Assembly: GCA_004292985.1 (NCBI GenBank)
Contig: RDXT01000330.1
Coordinates: 1 to 5,642, forward strand
Source: Bacteroidota bacterium
GTDB taxonomy: Bacteria; Bacteroidota; Bacteroidia; J057
Direction: 5' to 3'
DNA length: 5,642 nucleotides
The position numbers and the translations under genes were made by a program. The notes under the pieces are model-generated. The model searched no databases and was not told where the DNA came from. It was given only the letters and a program-made list of their open reading frames with translations. This document shows positions 1-5,578 of the stretch, in pieces. Each line of letters starts with the position of its first letter. Position 1 is the first letter of the stretch.

Positions 1-21
1 CGTATATTCGGGAGTGAAGTC

Positions 22-44
22 CTCTGAATCTCTCAGAGTTTTCC
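22..44 (+). terminator. weak hairpin plus T-run upstream of the Uma2 gene
   Basis: CTCTGA (22-27) and TCAGAG (33-38) form a six-pair stem with a five-base loop, followed by TTTTCC. This resembles a small intrinsic terminator for a plus-strand gene ending left of the window. It could equally be a leader hairpin of the Uma2 gene. The stem is short and no upstream gene can be seen, so the call is tentative. Confidence 0.22.
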
Positions 45-45
45 G

Positions 46-53
46 TATCTTAG
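46..53 (+). promoter_or_regulatory. possible Bacteroidota -7 box for the Uma2 gene
   Basis: TATCTTAG matches the Bacteroidota -7 consensus TAnnTTTG at five of the six fixed positions and lies 18 bases before the ATG at 72. No TTTG-like -33 element is seen at the usual distance. The spacing would give a very short leader. It is a candidate only. Confidence 0.25.
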
Positions 54-71
54 TCCCTCAAATTCCTGCCG

Positions 72-695
72 ATGAGTTACCTGCCTGATCCGCTTGTCCC
101 CTATACCTGGGAGGCTTACCTCGAACTGGAAGCCCAGGCCGATACCCGCTATGAGTACCACGACGGTGCGATCCAGGGTATGGCTGGCGCTTCTAACCGG
201 CACAATGAGGTCTGCGGCAACTGCTACACACTGCTCAGGCAAGCCACCCGGGGCCGCAGTTGTAAGCCTTTTGCGATGGAGGTCAAACTTTTCCGCTACC
301 AGAGCCTTCGTTATCTTTATCCCGACCTGATGGTCACCTGCAATCCCCTTGACATACAGACCGCCAATGGAGTGCGCAGTCCCCTGCTGATCATCGAGGT
401 GCTCTCCAACAGTACCCGCGAAGCGGACCGGAGTTTTAAACTCCGAGAATACCTCAAGTTGCCTTCGCTGCGGCATTATCTTCTGGTAGAGCAGCAGCAC
501 TGCGAGGTACAGCACTTTCGCCGCCAGGCAGAAGGCCAGCCCTGGGAGGTCTGTTTTTATGAATATATAACGGACGTCATCGCCCTCCCGGAACTGGATC
601 TGCATCTGCGCCTCACAGACGTATATGAGGGCATCGTGTTTGGGCCGGAACTGACCCTGGCGCAGGAGGAAGCGGAGGCGTATAGTGTGGAGTAA
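72..695 (+). CDS. Uma2 family (DUF820) predicted endonuclease
   Basis: This 207-residue protein matches the Uma2/DUF820 family, a restriction-endonuclease-like fold of the PD-(D/E)XK type whose biological role is poorly known. The family signature is visible in order: a YEYHDGAIQGMAG segment at 28-40, with the following conserved His44; the PD of the core at Pro84-Asp85 (YPDLMV); the IIEVLSNST strand at 107-115 with the likely catalytic Glu109; and Lys123 in the DRSFKLREY segment. The length is near the family norm of about 190-210. The start at 72 leaves a normal N-terminus (MSYLPDPLVPYTWEAYLELE), with no Shine-Dalgarno sequence. It is the only plus-strand gene, stands alone, and converges on the sulfurtransferase gene with 32 bases between the stops. 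The core acidic residues are intact, so the nuclease fold is probably functional, but its substrate cannot be inferred. Uma2 genes are often multicopy in their hosts. Confidence 0.9.
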   Translation: MSYLPDPLVPYTWEAYLELEAQADTRYEYHDGAIQGMAGASNRHNEVCGNCYTLLRQATRGRSCKPFAMEVKLFRYQSLRYLYPDLMVTCNPLDIQTANGVRSPLLIIEVLSNSTREADRSFKLREYLKLPSLRHYLLVEQQHCEVQHFRRQAEGQPWEVCFYEYITDVIALPELDLHLRLTDVYEGIVFGPELTLAQEEAEAYSVE

Positions 696-727
696 GAGGG
701 GTTAATTGCATCTTGTGGGTTAGTATC

Positions 728-1576
728 TTACGCCTTCCCCACATCCCTTCCCGTCCGCGACCACTCACCCCAGGAGCCGACATACAGGGCTGGTATCTCA
801 AATCCGGCATGGGCGAGGGCGAGCAGGGTGTGGCAGGCCGTAACGCCCGATCCGCAATGAATGATAACTTGTCCGGGGTTTTTGTCCGCCATAAGCGGCT
901 GGTATAGCTCCCGGAGGGCTTCGGGTGAACGGAAGCGTCCGTTTTCGTCCAGGTTGGCGCTGAAGGGCATATTAATCGCGCCGGGGATGTGGCCTGCGAT
1001 TAGGTCAATCGGTTCGCTGATGCCTTGGTAGCGGTAGGCGTCGCGCACGTCCACCACGGTGGCCTGAGGGTTCTGCGCGGCGATTTCCACTGCGTGAATG
1101 TCGGCGAGGGGGAGTTGCCAGGTGGTGGCAGGGTAGGGGCCTGCGTTTTGAGGCGTCTCCACACCTGATCCCAGGGGAAAACCCGCTTTCAGGGCTGCTT
1201 GCATCCCGCCGTCGAGGACCTGCACCTTTTCGTGGCCGAGCGCCCGCAGCATCCACCAGAAGCGGGCGGCGGCATTGGCACCGTTTTTATCGTCATAGAC
1301 CACCACATGGCTTTCCGGGCTGATGCCGAGCTGTTGCAGCACTTCGCCAAAGGCGGCAAGTGTCGGCAAGGGATGCCTTCCGCCCTCTACCGGGTCGCCA
1401 CTGGTGTCAGCAAGCTGATGCTCCAGGTCCACCAGAAGGGCGCCTTCCAGGTGGGCTTCGGCGTATCTTTCGGCGATTCCCGGTCCGGTGCGGGCATCTA
1501 TGAGCCGGACATCGCCTGTGGGGCGGAGCTGCAGGAGCGCTTCGGCGCTGATCAGGGGAGAGGTAAAGGGCTGCAT
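728..1576 (-). CDS. sseA: sulfurtransferase, 3-mercaptopyruvate sulfurtransferase type (tandem rhodanese)
   Basis: This 282-residue, two-domain rhodanese protein has the usual length of SseA/TST enzymes. The N-terminal non-catalytic rhodanese domain covers about 8-135 (LIDART at 25-30, VVVYDDKNGANAARFWW-type strand at 91-108, VLDGGMQAAL at 120-129). The C-terminal catalytic domain covers about 150-282 (VVDVRDAYRY at 174-183, GHIPGAINMPF at 195-205). The active-site loop is Cys241-GSGVTA. CGSGVTA is the form typical of 3-mercaptopyruvate sulfurtransferases, whereas thiosulfate rhodaneses usually have CRKGVTA. The enzyme moves sulfane sulfur from 3-mercaptopyruvate to thiols or cyanide through a Cys241 persulfide in the cytoplasm. 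A GSWGEW motif closes the domain. The gene starts at ATG 1576, is preceded by an exact -7 box at 1593-1600, and lies 39 bases after the L,D-transpeptidase stop, so it may be transcribed alone or by readthrough. Substrate preference is inferred from the loop only. Confidence 0.93.
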   Translation of the reverse strand: MQPFTSPLISAEALLQLRPTGDVRLIDARTGPGIAERYAEAHLEGALLVDLEHQLADTSGDPVEGGRHPLPTLAAFGEVLQQLGISPESHVVVYDDKNGANAAARFWWMLRALGHEKVQVLDGGMQAALKAGFPLGSGVETPQNAGPYPATTWQLPLADIHAVEIAAQNPQATVVDVRDAYRYQGISEPIDLIAGHIPGAINMPFSANLDENGRFRSPEALRELYQPLMADKNPGQVIIHCGSGVTACHTLLALAHAGFEIPALYVGSWGEWSRTGRDVGKA

Positions 1577-1592
1577 GTGTGAGTATATGGAA

Positions 1593-1600
1593 CAAATATA
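1593..1600 (-). promoter_or_regulatory. Bacteroidota -7 promoter box for the sulfurtransferase gene
   Basis: On the minus strand the sequence reads TATATTTG, an exact match to the TAnnTTTG -7 consensus recognised by the Bacteroidota primary sigma factor. It lies 16 bases upstream of the ATG at 1576, inside the 39-base gap after the L,D-transpeptidase stop. No clear TTTG -33 element is found. A second, imperfect box (GATCTTTG, 1602-1609 on the plus axis) sits just upstream. Confidence 0.5.
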
Positions 1601-1615
1601 GGCAAAGATCGGGCA

Positions 1616-2314
1616 TTACACCGACTCCAGCGCTTCGCGGATCTGCCTGTACAACTGCTCTGCCCAGTTTACGGACGGAATTTCAGGGAACTGGGGATTT
1701 TTGCGGAAGTCGCGGGGGCTGATAATGACCCGGATGCCTTTGGGAAAAGCGTGTGCACCCAGCAGAAATACTTCTTCGATGGCGGGATCACCGAGTGCGA
1801 TACAGCCGATGCTGACCTGCTTTCCGTGGATAAAAATGTCTTTGCCGGGTGAGGTTCTGCCTTCTGCGCTGGCTCTGGTGCGGTCAGATTCGTTGGGGTA
1901 GTTGATTTGCAGCGACAAATGGTAGGAACTGTTGGGGTTGAGGTAGCCGATCTGGTAAATTCCTTCGGGAATCTGCCGGTCTCCTTCTCGGAGTTTAGGC
2001 CCCAGGCCGCCACTGCTGGCGGTAAAGGGGTAGGTTTTGATCAGGTGCCACCCTTCGCGGTAGCCATATACCTCCAGCAGGGCCTCTTCTTTGAAGGCAA
2101 GCAGCAAAAGGCTGTCCGGAAATCCGGAAAACCCGGCGCTTTTCAGCGCGTCTGAGAGGCGGGCCGATACCGATGCTTCGTATTTCTGGCGGACACTTTC
2201 TACGGTTTCCATTCCTCTGTACCGGTCATACATTGTACGCCACTGGCTCTGGGTAAGATAGACAAGCAGCCCCAGAAGGGCAAGCAACAACAGGGCTATG
2301 ATTCGCATTTTCAT
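1616..2314 (-). CDS. membrane-anchored L,D-transpeptidase family protein (YafK-like)
   Basis: This 232-residue protein belongs to the YkuD/L,D-transpeptidase superfamily and resembles the YafK branch. Residues 4-20 are a hydrophobic stretch after MKMR, either an uncleaved signal anchor or a signal peptide without an obvious cleavage site, placing the enzyme outside the cytoplasmic membrane. The catalytic domain shows GLGPKLREGDRQIPEGIY at 103-120, a hallmark of YafK-like proteins, then IFIHG with His163 and the nucleophile motif SIGC with Ser169 and Cys171. Such enzymes make or cut meso-diaminopimelate or lipoprotein links in peptidoglycan; E. coli YafK (DpaA) detaches Braun lipoprotein from the wall. 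The exact reaction here is unknown. The start ATG (2314-2312) overlaps the stop of the preceding 115-residue gene as ATGA, indicating translational coupling. The sulfurtransferase gene follows after 39 bases. All catalytic residues are present. Confidence 0.9.
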   Translation of the reverse strand: MKMRIIALLLLALLGLLVYLTQSQWRTMYDRYRGMETVESVRQKYEASVSARLSDALKSAGFSGFPDSLLLLAFKEEALLEVYGYREGWHLIKTYPFTASSGGLGPKLREGDRQIPEGIYQIGYLNPNSSYHLSLQINYPNESDRTRASAEGRTSPGKDIFIHGKQVSIGCIALGDPAIEEVFLLGAHAFPKGIRVIISPRDFRKNPQFPEIPSVNWAEQLYRQIREALESV

Positions 2315-2658
2315 ACCGAAGGCGCTACAAATCCCACTTGTTTCACCTCTTCAAAGGTCTGCCCTGCCGGAACGACAATTTCCCAGCTCATGATAAAATC
2401 GGGGTCTTTAATCACCTTCCCTGTCGAGTGCTCGCGGTAGTCGCCGGGCGGTGGTTTCAGAATGGTTTCGGGGTCATAGGGCATTTTAAAAAGGCTGCCA
2501 TCTTCGCGGATAAAGTGGAAAACACCTTCGTCAGTCAGCACGTCCACGGTGCCATGCGTCTGGTATTTTTCAAGCACCTGTTCTTCCTGATCGAGGAAGG
2601 TCAGGCCGATCAGAAATCGTTTCCCGGACAAAAAGGCTTGCAGGTCGGACCAGGTCAT
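2311..2658 (-). CDS. hypothetical protein (115 aa), coupled to the L,D-transpeptidase gene
   Basis: I do not recognise this protein. It is a soluble, acidic, probably beta-rich polypeptide of 115 residues with no signal peptide or membrane segment. Visible features are FLIGLTFLDQEEQVLEKYQTHG at 15-36, an alternating strand-like run VDVLTDEGVFHFI at 38-50, a proline-rich turn (ILKPPPGDY at 66-74) and a SWEIVVP strand at 91-97. The start at ATG 2658 is preferred over the in-frame ATG at 2724: the longer form would add a hydrophobic Cys-containing leader, and its coding region would overlap the -7 box at 2684-2691. Its TGA overlaps the ATG of the L,D-transpeptidase gene (ATGA), so the two are very probably made together. 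If the longer start were real, the protein would gain an N-terminal hydrophobic stretch (FSLYLCILLVKC) and could be membrane-associated. Confidence 0.72.
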   Translation of the reverse strand: MTWSDLQAFLSGKRFLIGLTFLDQEEQVLEKYQTHGTVDVLTDEGVFHFIREDGSLFKMPYDPETILKPPPGDYREHSTGKVIKDPDFIMSWEIVVPAGQTFEEVKQVGFVAPSV

Positions 2659-2683
2659 AGGGGCGCATTTAACAAGAAGAATA

Positions 2684-2691
2684 CAAAGATA
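2684..2691 (-). promoter_or_regulatory. Bacteroidota -7 promoter box for the 115-aa / L,D-transpeptidase pair
   Basis: The minus strand reads TATCTTTG, an exact match to TAnnTTTG, 25 bases upstream of the ATG at 2658 and within the 92-base gap after the VOC-protein gene. That spacing suits a -7 element with a short leader. A -33 TTTG is not evident. The box supports transcription of the two coupled genes separately from the hydrolase/VOC pair upstream, and supports the shorter start of the 115-residue protein. Confidence 0.5.
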
Positions 2692-2750
2692 TAGAGAGAA
2701 TTCCAGAGAGTTATTATCTTGCAATATGCACGCGAAAAGCCCCTAATCCG

Positions 2751-3164
2751 TTACCCCGGCATCTTACTCATATCCATGTACAGTGCATTCCAGCGGTGGC
2801 CGTCGGGGTCGGTGAAAGCGCAGCCATACATCCAGCCCTGCACTTCGGTGGGTTTGCTAAACAGGGTACCGCCTGCTGCCACGACTTTTTGGGCAAGTTC
2901 GTCTATTTCTTCGCGGCTGTCGGCGCTGAAAGAAAACAATACTTCCGTGCCCTGTGCGGTATCTGAAACCTTATTTTGCGAAAACTGCGGGAAACTCTCC
3001 GCCGAAAACAGCATCAGCACGATGTTTTTTTCGCCGATCAGCAGCGAGGAGGCATGGGCGCTGTGGCTGAAACCCGGGTTGAGGGTAAAGCCGATTTCGG
3101 CAAAAAAGGCTGCCGAGCGGCTCACGTCGCGGGCGGGGAGATTGATCCAGAGTTCTTTTGACAT
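2751..3164 (-). CDS. VOC family protein (glyoxalase/bleomycin resistance/dioxygenase fold)
   Basis: This 137-residue, single-chain VOC-fold protein has the usual length. Two beta-alpha-beta-beta-beta modules are visible: LWINLPARDVSRSAAFFAEIGF at 5-26 leading to the strand KNIVLMLFS at 46-54, then EVLFSFSADSREEIDELAQKVVAAGG at 74-99 leading to GCAFTDPDGHRWNALYMDMSKMP at 114-136. In glyoxalase I and many VOC enzymes, His/Glu residues near the start of these strands bind a metal. Here the equivalent places appear to hold Asn8 and Asn127 (WNAL rather than WEV), so a normal metal-dependent activity is doubtful; the alignment is by eye. No substrate can be assigned. The gene lies 22 bases after the stop of the alpha/beta hydrolase gene on the same strand and has no Shine-Dalgarno sequence or own promoter box, so it is probably cotranscribed with the hydrolase. 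Confidence 0.88.
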   Translation of the reverse strand: MSKELWINLPARDVSRSAAFFAEIGFTLNPGFSHSAHASSLLIGEKNIVLMLFSAESFPQFSQNKVSDTAQGTEVLFSFSADSREEIDELAQKVVAAGGTLFSKPTEVQGWMYGCAFTDPDGHRWNALYMDMSKMPG

Positions 3165-3186
3165 GATAAGGAGGGGGTAAGAGGAT

Positions 3187-4050
3187 TTAGCGGCTAATTT
3201 TTCCCATCACCTGCCGCAGCAGCGCATTAAACAGCGCAGGTTTTTCATTCATGGGGTAATGGCCTGTCGCCGGAATACCGAGGACTTCAAAATCTGCGCC
3301 GCTGGCTTCCAGTCCGGGGACGTGGGTAGGCGTAGCGTCGCTGTTGATCAGGTAGAGTTTTTGGGTGAGCTTGCCGAGCTGCTGCGTTTCTTCAGGCATG
3401 TAGGCAAACAGCGATTCGAGGCTGGCAATGGCTATGGCAGAGTCTGCGCGGGTGATGTCGCCGAGCACACGGTTTTTAACGAGGCTGTCTGTGCTGGGAT
3501 GAAAAAGGCTGTTTGCCGCAAATCCGGGTGCGGTTACATGGTAGCTTTGCCGGAGCGCCTGAAAAAAACCATCTATCCCTGCCCTTGCCTGAGAATCCGG
3601 GATCAAGCCTACCTCTTTAAAATTATCTACCCCCACCAGCGCGATCACATCCGGATTGTTCTGCGCGGCTTCCAGCACCACATCGCCTCCCATCGAATGG
3701 CCGACCAGCACCACGTTTTTGAGTTGCAGCTGCCGGATGAGAGTCCGCACATCTTCGCCATAGGCTTCTATGGTCCAGGCTGCCCGGTTTTTTTCTGATT
3801 GTCCGAATCCGGGCAGGTCCATCGTTACCACGCGGTATGTCTGGCAAAATTCATCCCGCTGGGCAGTCCAGTAAGTCCCGTCTATGCACCAGCCATGCAC
3901 AAACAAAAGCGTAGTGTCGCCGGTGCCGCAGCTGCTGTAGTGGATTTCTGTGCCCTGGCTGAGTATGCGTACAGGTTCTGTGTCCGTCGGTTTTGGGCCG
4001 CAGGAAACCAGAAAAAGGGCGATACAAAAGGGGATTAGGCGATCGGACAT
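3187..4050 (-). CDS. alpha/beta hydrolase, predicted lipoprotein
   Basis: This protein has 287 residues from the ATG at 4050; an in-frame GTG at 4059 would add three residues, and the numbering below includes those three. It begins with a lipoprotein signal: a hydrophobic core IPFCIALF, then the lipobox LVSC with Cys20 as the predicted lipidated residue, followed by GPKP. The mature part is an alpha/beta hydrolase: oxyanion segment FVHGWCIDG at 53-61, DLPGFGQSE at 81-89, nucleophile elbow GHSMGGD with Ser122, likely acid Asp241 (INSDATPTH) and catalytic His267 (TGHYPM). The triad is complete. Family members include esterases, lipases, epoxide hydrolases and haloalkane dehalogenases, so the substrate is not predictable. 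It should sit in the periplasm or on the outer membrane. ATG 4050 is chosen because it starts right before the basic n-region (MSDR) of the signal. The VOC gene follows 22 bases downstream and is probably cotranscribed. Confidence 0.9.
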   Translation of the reverse strand: MSDRLIPFCIALFLVSCGPKPTDTEPVRILSQGTEIHYSSCGTGDTTLLFVHGWCIDGTYWTAQRDEFCQTYRVVTMDLPGFGQSEKNRAAWTIEAYGEDVRTLIRQLQLKNVVLVGHSMGGDVVLEAAQNNPDVIALVGVDNFKEVGLIPDSQARAGIDGFFQALRQSYHVTAPGFAANSLFHPSTDSLVKNRVLGDITRADSAIAIASLESLFAYMPEETQQLGKLTQKLYLINSDATPTHVPGLEASGADFEVLGIPATGHYPMNEKPALFNALLRQVMGKISR

Positions 4051-4061
4051 AGACACCACAT

Positions 4062-4090
4062 CAGAGATAATGCAGGTAAACTACGGCAAT
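4062..4090 (-). promoter_or_regulatory. possible promoter for the hydrolase/VOC gene pair
   Basis: The minus strand carries ATTG (4090-4087), a 17-base spacer, and TATCTCTG (4069-4062). These fit the Bacteroidota -33 TTTG and -7 TAnnTTTG elements at three of four and five of six fixed positions. The -7 box ends 11 bases before the ATG at 4050. The leader would be very short, so the call is uncertain; no better box is seen in the 185-base gap. Confidence 0.3.
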
Positions 4091-4148
4091 CGGGTGGGAT
4101 TTACAAACACTGACACCCAAACAAATCCAGCACACTCCCCCATAGGTT

Positions 4149-4167
4149 GACCACTTTTCCGTTGGTC
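4149..4167. other. small inverted repeat in the 4051-4235 gap
   Basis: GACCA (4149-4153) and TGGTC (4163-4167) face each other over nine bases and can be extended by a wobble and one A-T pair. It lies 22 bases from the larger palindrome at 4190-4212. A five-pair stem of this kind can arise by chance. It could add to a transcript end structure for the nucleoside hydrolase operon, but has no T-run on either strand. Confidence 0.18.
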
Positions 4168-4189
4168 GAAATAACGAGCGATTTAGGTC

Positions 4190-4212
4190 TGACAGGTTTT
4201 CAAAACCTGTCA
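4190..4212. repeat. perfect 23-base intergenic palindrome; likely transcript-end hairpin
   Basis: TGACAGGTTTT (4190-4200) and AAAACCTGTCA (4202-4212) are exact inverse complements around a single C. The structure begins 24 bases past the stop of the nucleoside hydrolase gene and lies between two same-strand genes, a natural place for transcription to end. Neither strand has a T-run after the stem, so it is not a textbook intrinsic terminator. From memory, GACAGGTTTT-type palindromes recur between genes in many Bacteroidota genomes, so this may be one copy of a dispersed extragenic element. Only one copy is visible in this window. The rest of the 185-base gap (4051-4235) shows no convincing gene. 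Confidence 0.65.
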
Positions 4213-4235
4213 AAACCGACGTAAAACTAACCCCC

Positions 4236-5165
4236 TTACCTAACTGCCTCATACAGCAGCTTCAAAAACCGCTCGCGCGATGCCTCCAGCACCACTTCGA
4301 TGCCGGGTCTGTCCGCAAATGCGCCTGCGTGGTCCATCACGGTTTGCCCGCGCGTGAGTCCTTCGCCGCAGATCACTTCGGCATACATAGACTGCACGAC
4401 AGTAGCCACTTCCGGGTCGAGGGCTACGGCCATCGCAATCGGATCAGGAAGCTCAAATCCGGGTATTTTGGATACGGAAGAGGTAAATGCGTAGGGTGCC
4501 TTTTGAATATCCACTACAAAATGGGCCATCGGCGTATTCAGGGCCCGCAGGGCAGCGATATCTTCATCCGTAAAAAAGGCATGGTTGCGCGACATATCCC
4601 AGCCAACCATTTTGATGTGCATACCTGAGCGGAACACGATCTGCGCCGCTTCGGGATCCACCCAGATATTGTATTCGGAAACGGGGGTAATATTCCCATA
4701 TCCACTGCCGACGCCGCCCATGAGGGTGCAGCACTTTACTTTTTCTGCAATGGAAGGCTCCTTGAGCAGGGCAATGGCAATATTGGTCAGGGGGCCGAGG
4801 GTCACCAGCTCTATTTCGTGGGGAAAGGCTTCGATGGCCTGGATAATGGCATCTATGGCATTGCCCGGGGTGCCCTGCCGCCCCTGCAAATCGAGGCCGA
4901 TGTCGCTCAGCCCGTCTTTGCCATGGACAAACTGGGCGGTTTCCAGCTCCCGCAGCATCGGTTTGGCCGCTCCCCGGTACACCGGAATCTGCTTGCCGCA
5001 CAACTCTGTGAGGAACAGCGCATTCTGCACCGCCTGGTCCACAGGTACATTGCCCGCCACAACGGTAATGGCCTCTATTTCTACCTCCGGATGCCGGAAA
5101 GCCATGATCAGGGCCACGGCATCGTCCGCAGCGGTGTCGGTATCTATCAGGAAACGTTTTTTCAT
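4236..5165 (-). CDS. nucleoside hydrolase (inosine/uridine-preferring family)
   Basis: This 309-residue protein has the family's usual length. It hydrolyses the N-glycosidic bond of ribonucleosides to base plus ribose in purine/pyrimidine salvage. The calcium-binding signature DTDTAADDAV is at 8-17 (Asp10, Asp14, Asp15). Other family landmarks are VVAGN with Asn39, HGKDGL at 81-86, VTLGPLTNIA at 121-130, EYNIWVDPEAA at 164-174 with the ribose-contacting Glu164 and Asn166, and the last calcium ligand Asp241 in PDPIAMAVALDP. In the classic group I enzyme of Crithidia, a catalytic His precedes that last Asp; here the residue is Pro240. This suggests another acid or another substrate preference rather than loss of function, since all calcium and ribose residues are kept. 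No signal peptide is present, so it is cytoplasmic. Its ATG overlaps the stop of the DUF1801 gene as ATGA (5162-5165). Substrate specificity is unknown. Confidence 0.93.
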   Translation of the reverse strand: MKKRFLIDTDTAADDAVALIMAFRHPEVEIEAITVVAGNVPVDQAVQNALFLTELCGKQIPVYRGAAKPMLRELETAQFVHGKDGLSDIGLDLQGRQGTPGNAIDAIIQAIEAFPHEIELVTLGPLTNIAIALLKEPSIAEKVKCCTLMGGVGSGYGNITPVSEYNIWVDPEAAQIVFRSGMHIKMVGWDMSRNHAFFTDEDIAALRALNTPMAHFVVDIQKAPYAFTSSVSKIPGFELPDPIAMAVALDPEVATVVQSMYAEVICGEGLTRGQTVMDHAGAFADRPGIEVVLEASRERFLKLLYEAVR

Positions 5166-5578
5166 TTTTCGATCAATTGTAGCCAGTTCAGGATCACCTG
5201 CCGCAGGTTTTCCGCCCTGCGAAGTACGTCTTCCCGATCCGTAAAAACCACTGTTCTGCGCCCGTCGGCATAATTACCTTCCAGAAATCCGGAGGTATCT
5301 CCTACTTTCGCCCCACTGGGAAATACCAGCATGATCCGGTTTTTATGGAGATTCATTACGATCATATCCCGCCTATATTCTTTGGGATCAAAGTCTTTCA
5401 TTTCTCCCGAATAATAAAAACTGGGGTTATTCCATTTGATGCGTTCCGCGATTTCCGGATCTGTGGCCAGCACGGTTTCACGGATCGTCTGCACGACCGC
5501 AGCGACCTCAGGATCAAGCTGTTGGATATGCTGGATTACCTGTTCGGTATCGGATAGGGGGGTAGGTTTGGGTTTCAT
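5162..5578 (-). CDS. DUF1801 family protein
   Basis: This 138-residue protein has the DUF1801 fold, a small alpha/beta domain of unknown biochemical function; I place it from its sequence pattern. The characteristic stretch is visible: helices around VIQHIQQLDPEVAAVVQTIRE at 14-34, ERIKWNNPSFYYSGEM at 45-60, the strand RDMIVMNLHKNRIMLVFP at 70-87, DTSGFLEGNYADGRRTV at 94-110, and a C-terminal helix VILNWLQLIEK. It is cytoplasmic, with no signal. An in-frame ATG at 5638 would add 20 residues, but that stretch is the end of another gene in a different frame, whose TGA overlaps ATG 5578 as ATGA. ATG 5578 is therefore the start. The stop in turn overlaps the nucleoside hydrolase start (ATGA). The gene is the middle member of a tightly coupled cluster, but a functional link to nucleoside salvage is not shown. 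Confidence 0.88.
   Translation of the reverse strand: MKPKPTPLSDTEQVIQHIQQLDPEVAAVVQTIRETVLATDPEIAERIKWNNPSFYYSGEMKDFDPKEYRRDMIVMNLHKNRIMLVFPSGAKVGDTSGFLEGNYADGRRTVVFTDREDVLRRAENLRQVILNWLQLIEK

Noticed and set aside
33..605. Minus-strand open frame of 190 codons opposite the Uma2 gene
   Set aside because: It is antisense to a protein with intact Uma2 motifs; its product has no recognisable domain and no promoter box.
676..735. Inverted repeat AGGCGTA (676-682) / TACGCCT (729-735), with a nested GTAAGA/TCTTAC pair, around the convergent stops of Uma2 and the sulfurtransferase
   Set aside because: The loops are 28-46 bases, the arms are only 6-7 bases and the two pairings exclude each other, so it is not a convincing bidirectional terminator.
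3168..3174. AAGGAGG on the plus strand, a perfect Shine-Dalgarno match
   Set aside because: No plus-strand start codon follows at a suitable distance. On the minus strand it makes the VOC leader contain CCTCCTT, which resembles the anti-Shine-Dalgarno, but this is best explained by chance.
4061..4252. Minus-strand frame of 63 codons across the 4051-4235 gap
   Set aside because: It runs through the 23-base palindrome and into the end of the nucleoside hydrolase gene, and its product looks like no protein family.
4585..5244. Long plus-strand open frame (219 codons) opposite the nucleoside hydrolase
   Set aside because: It is antisense to a clearly recognised enzyme. Its translation is low in complexity (Ser/Ala/Pro-rich) with no family features, and long antisense frames are expected at this GC content.
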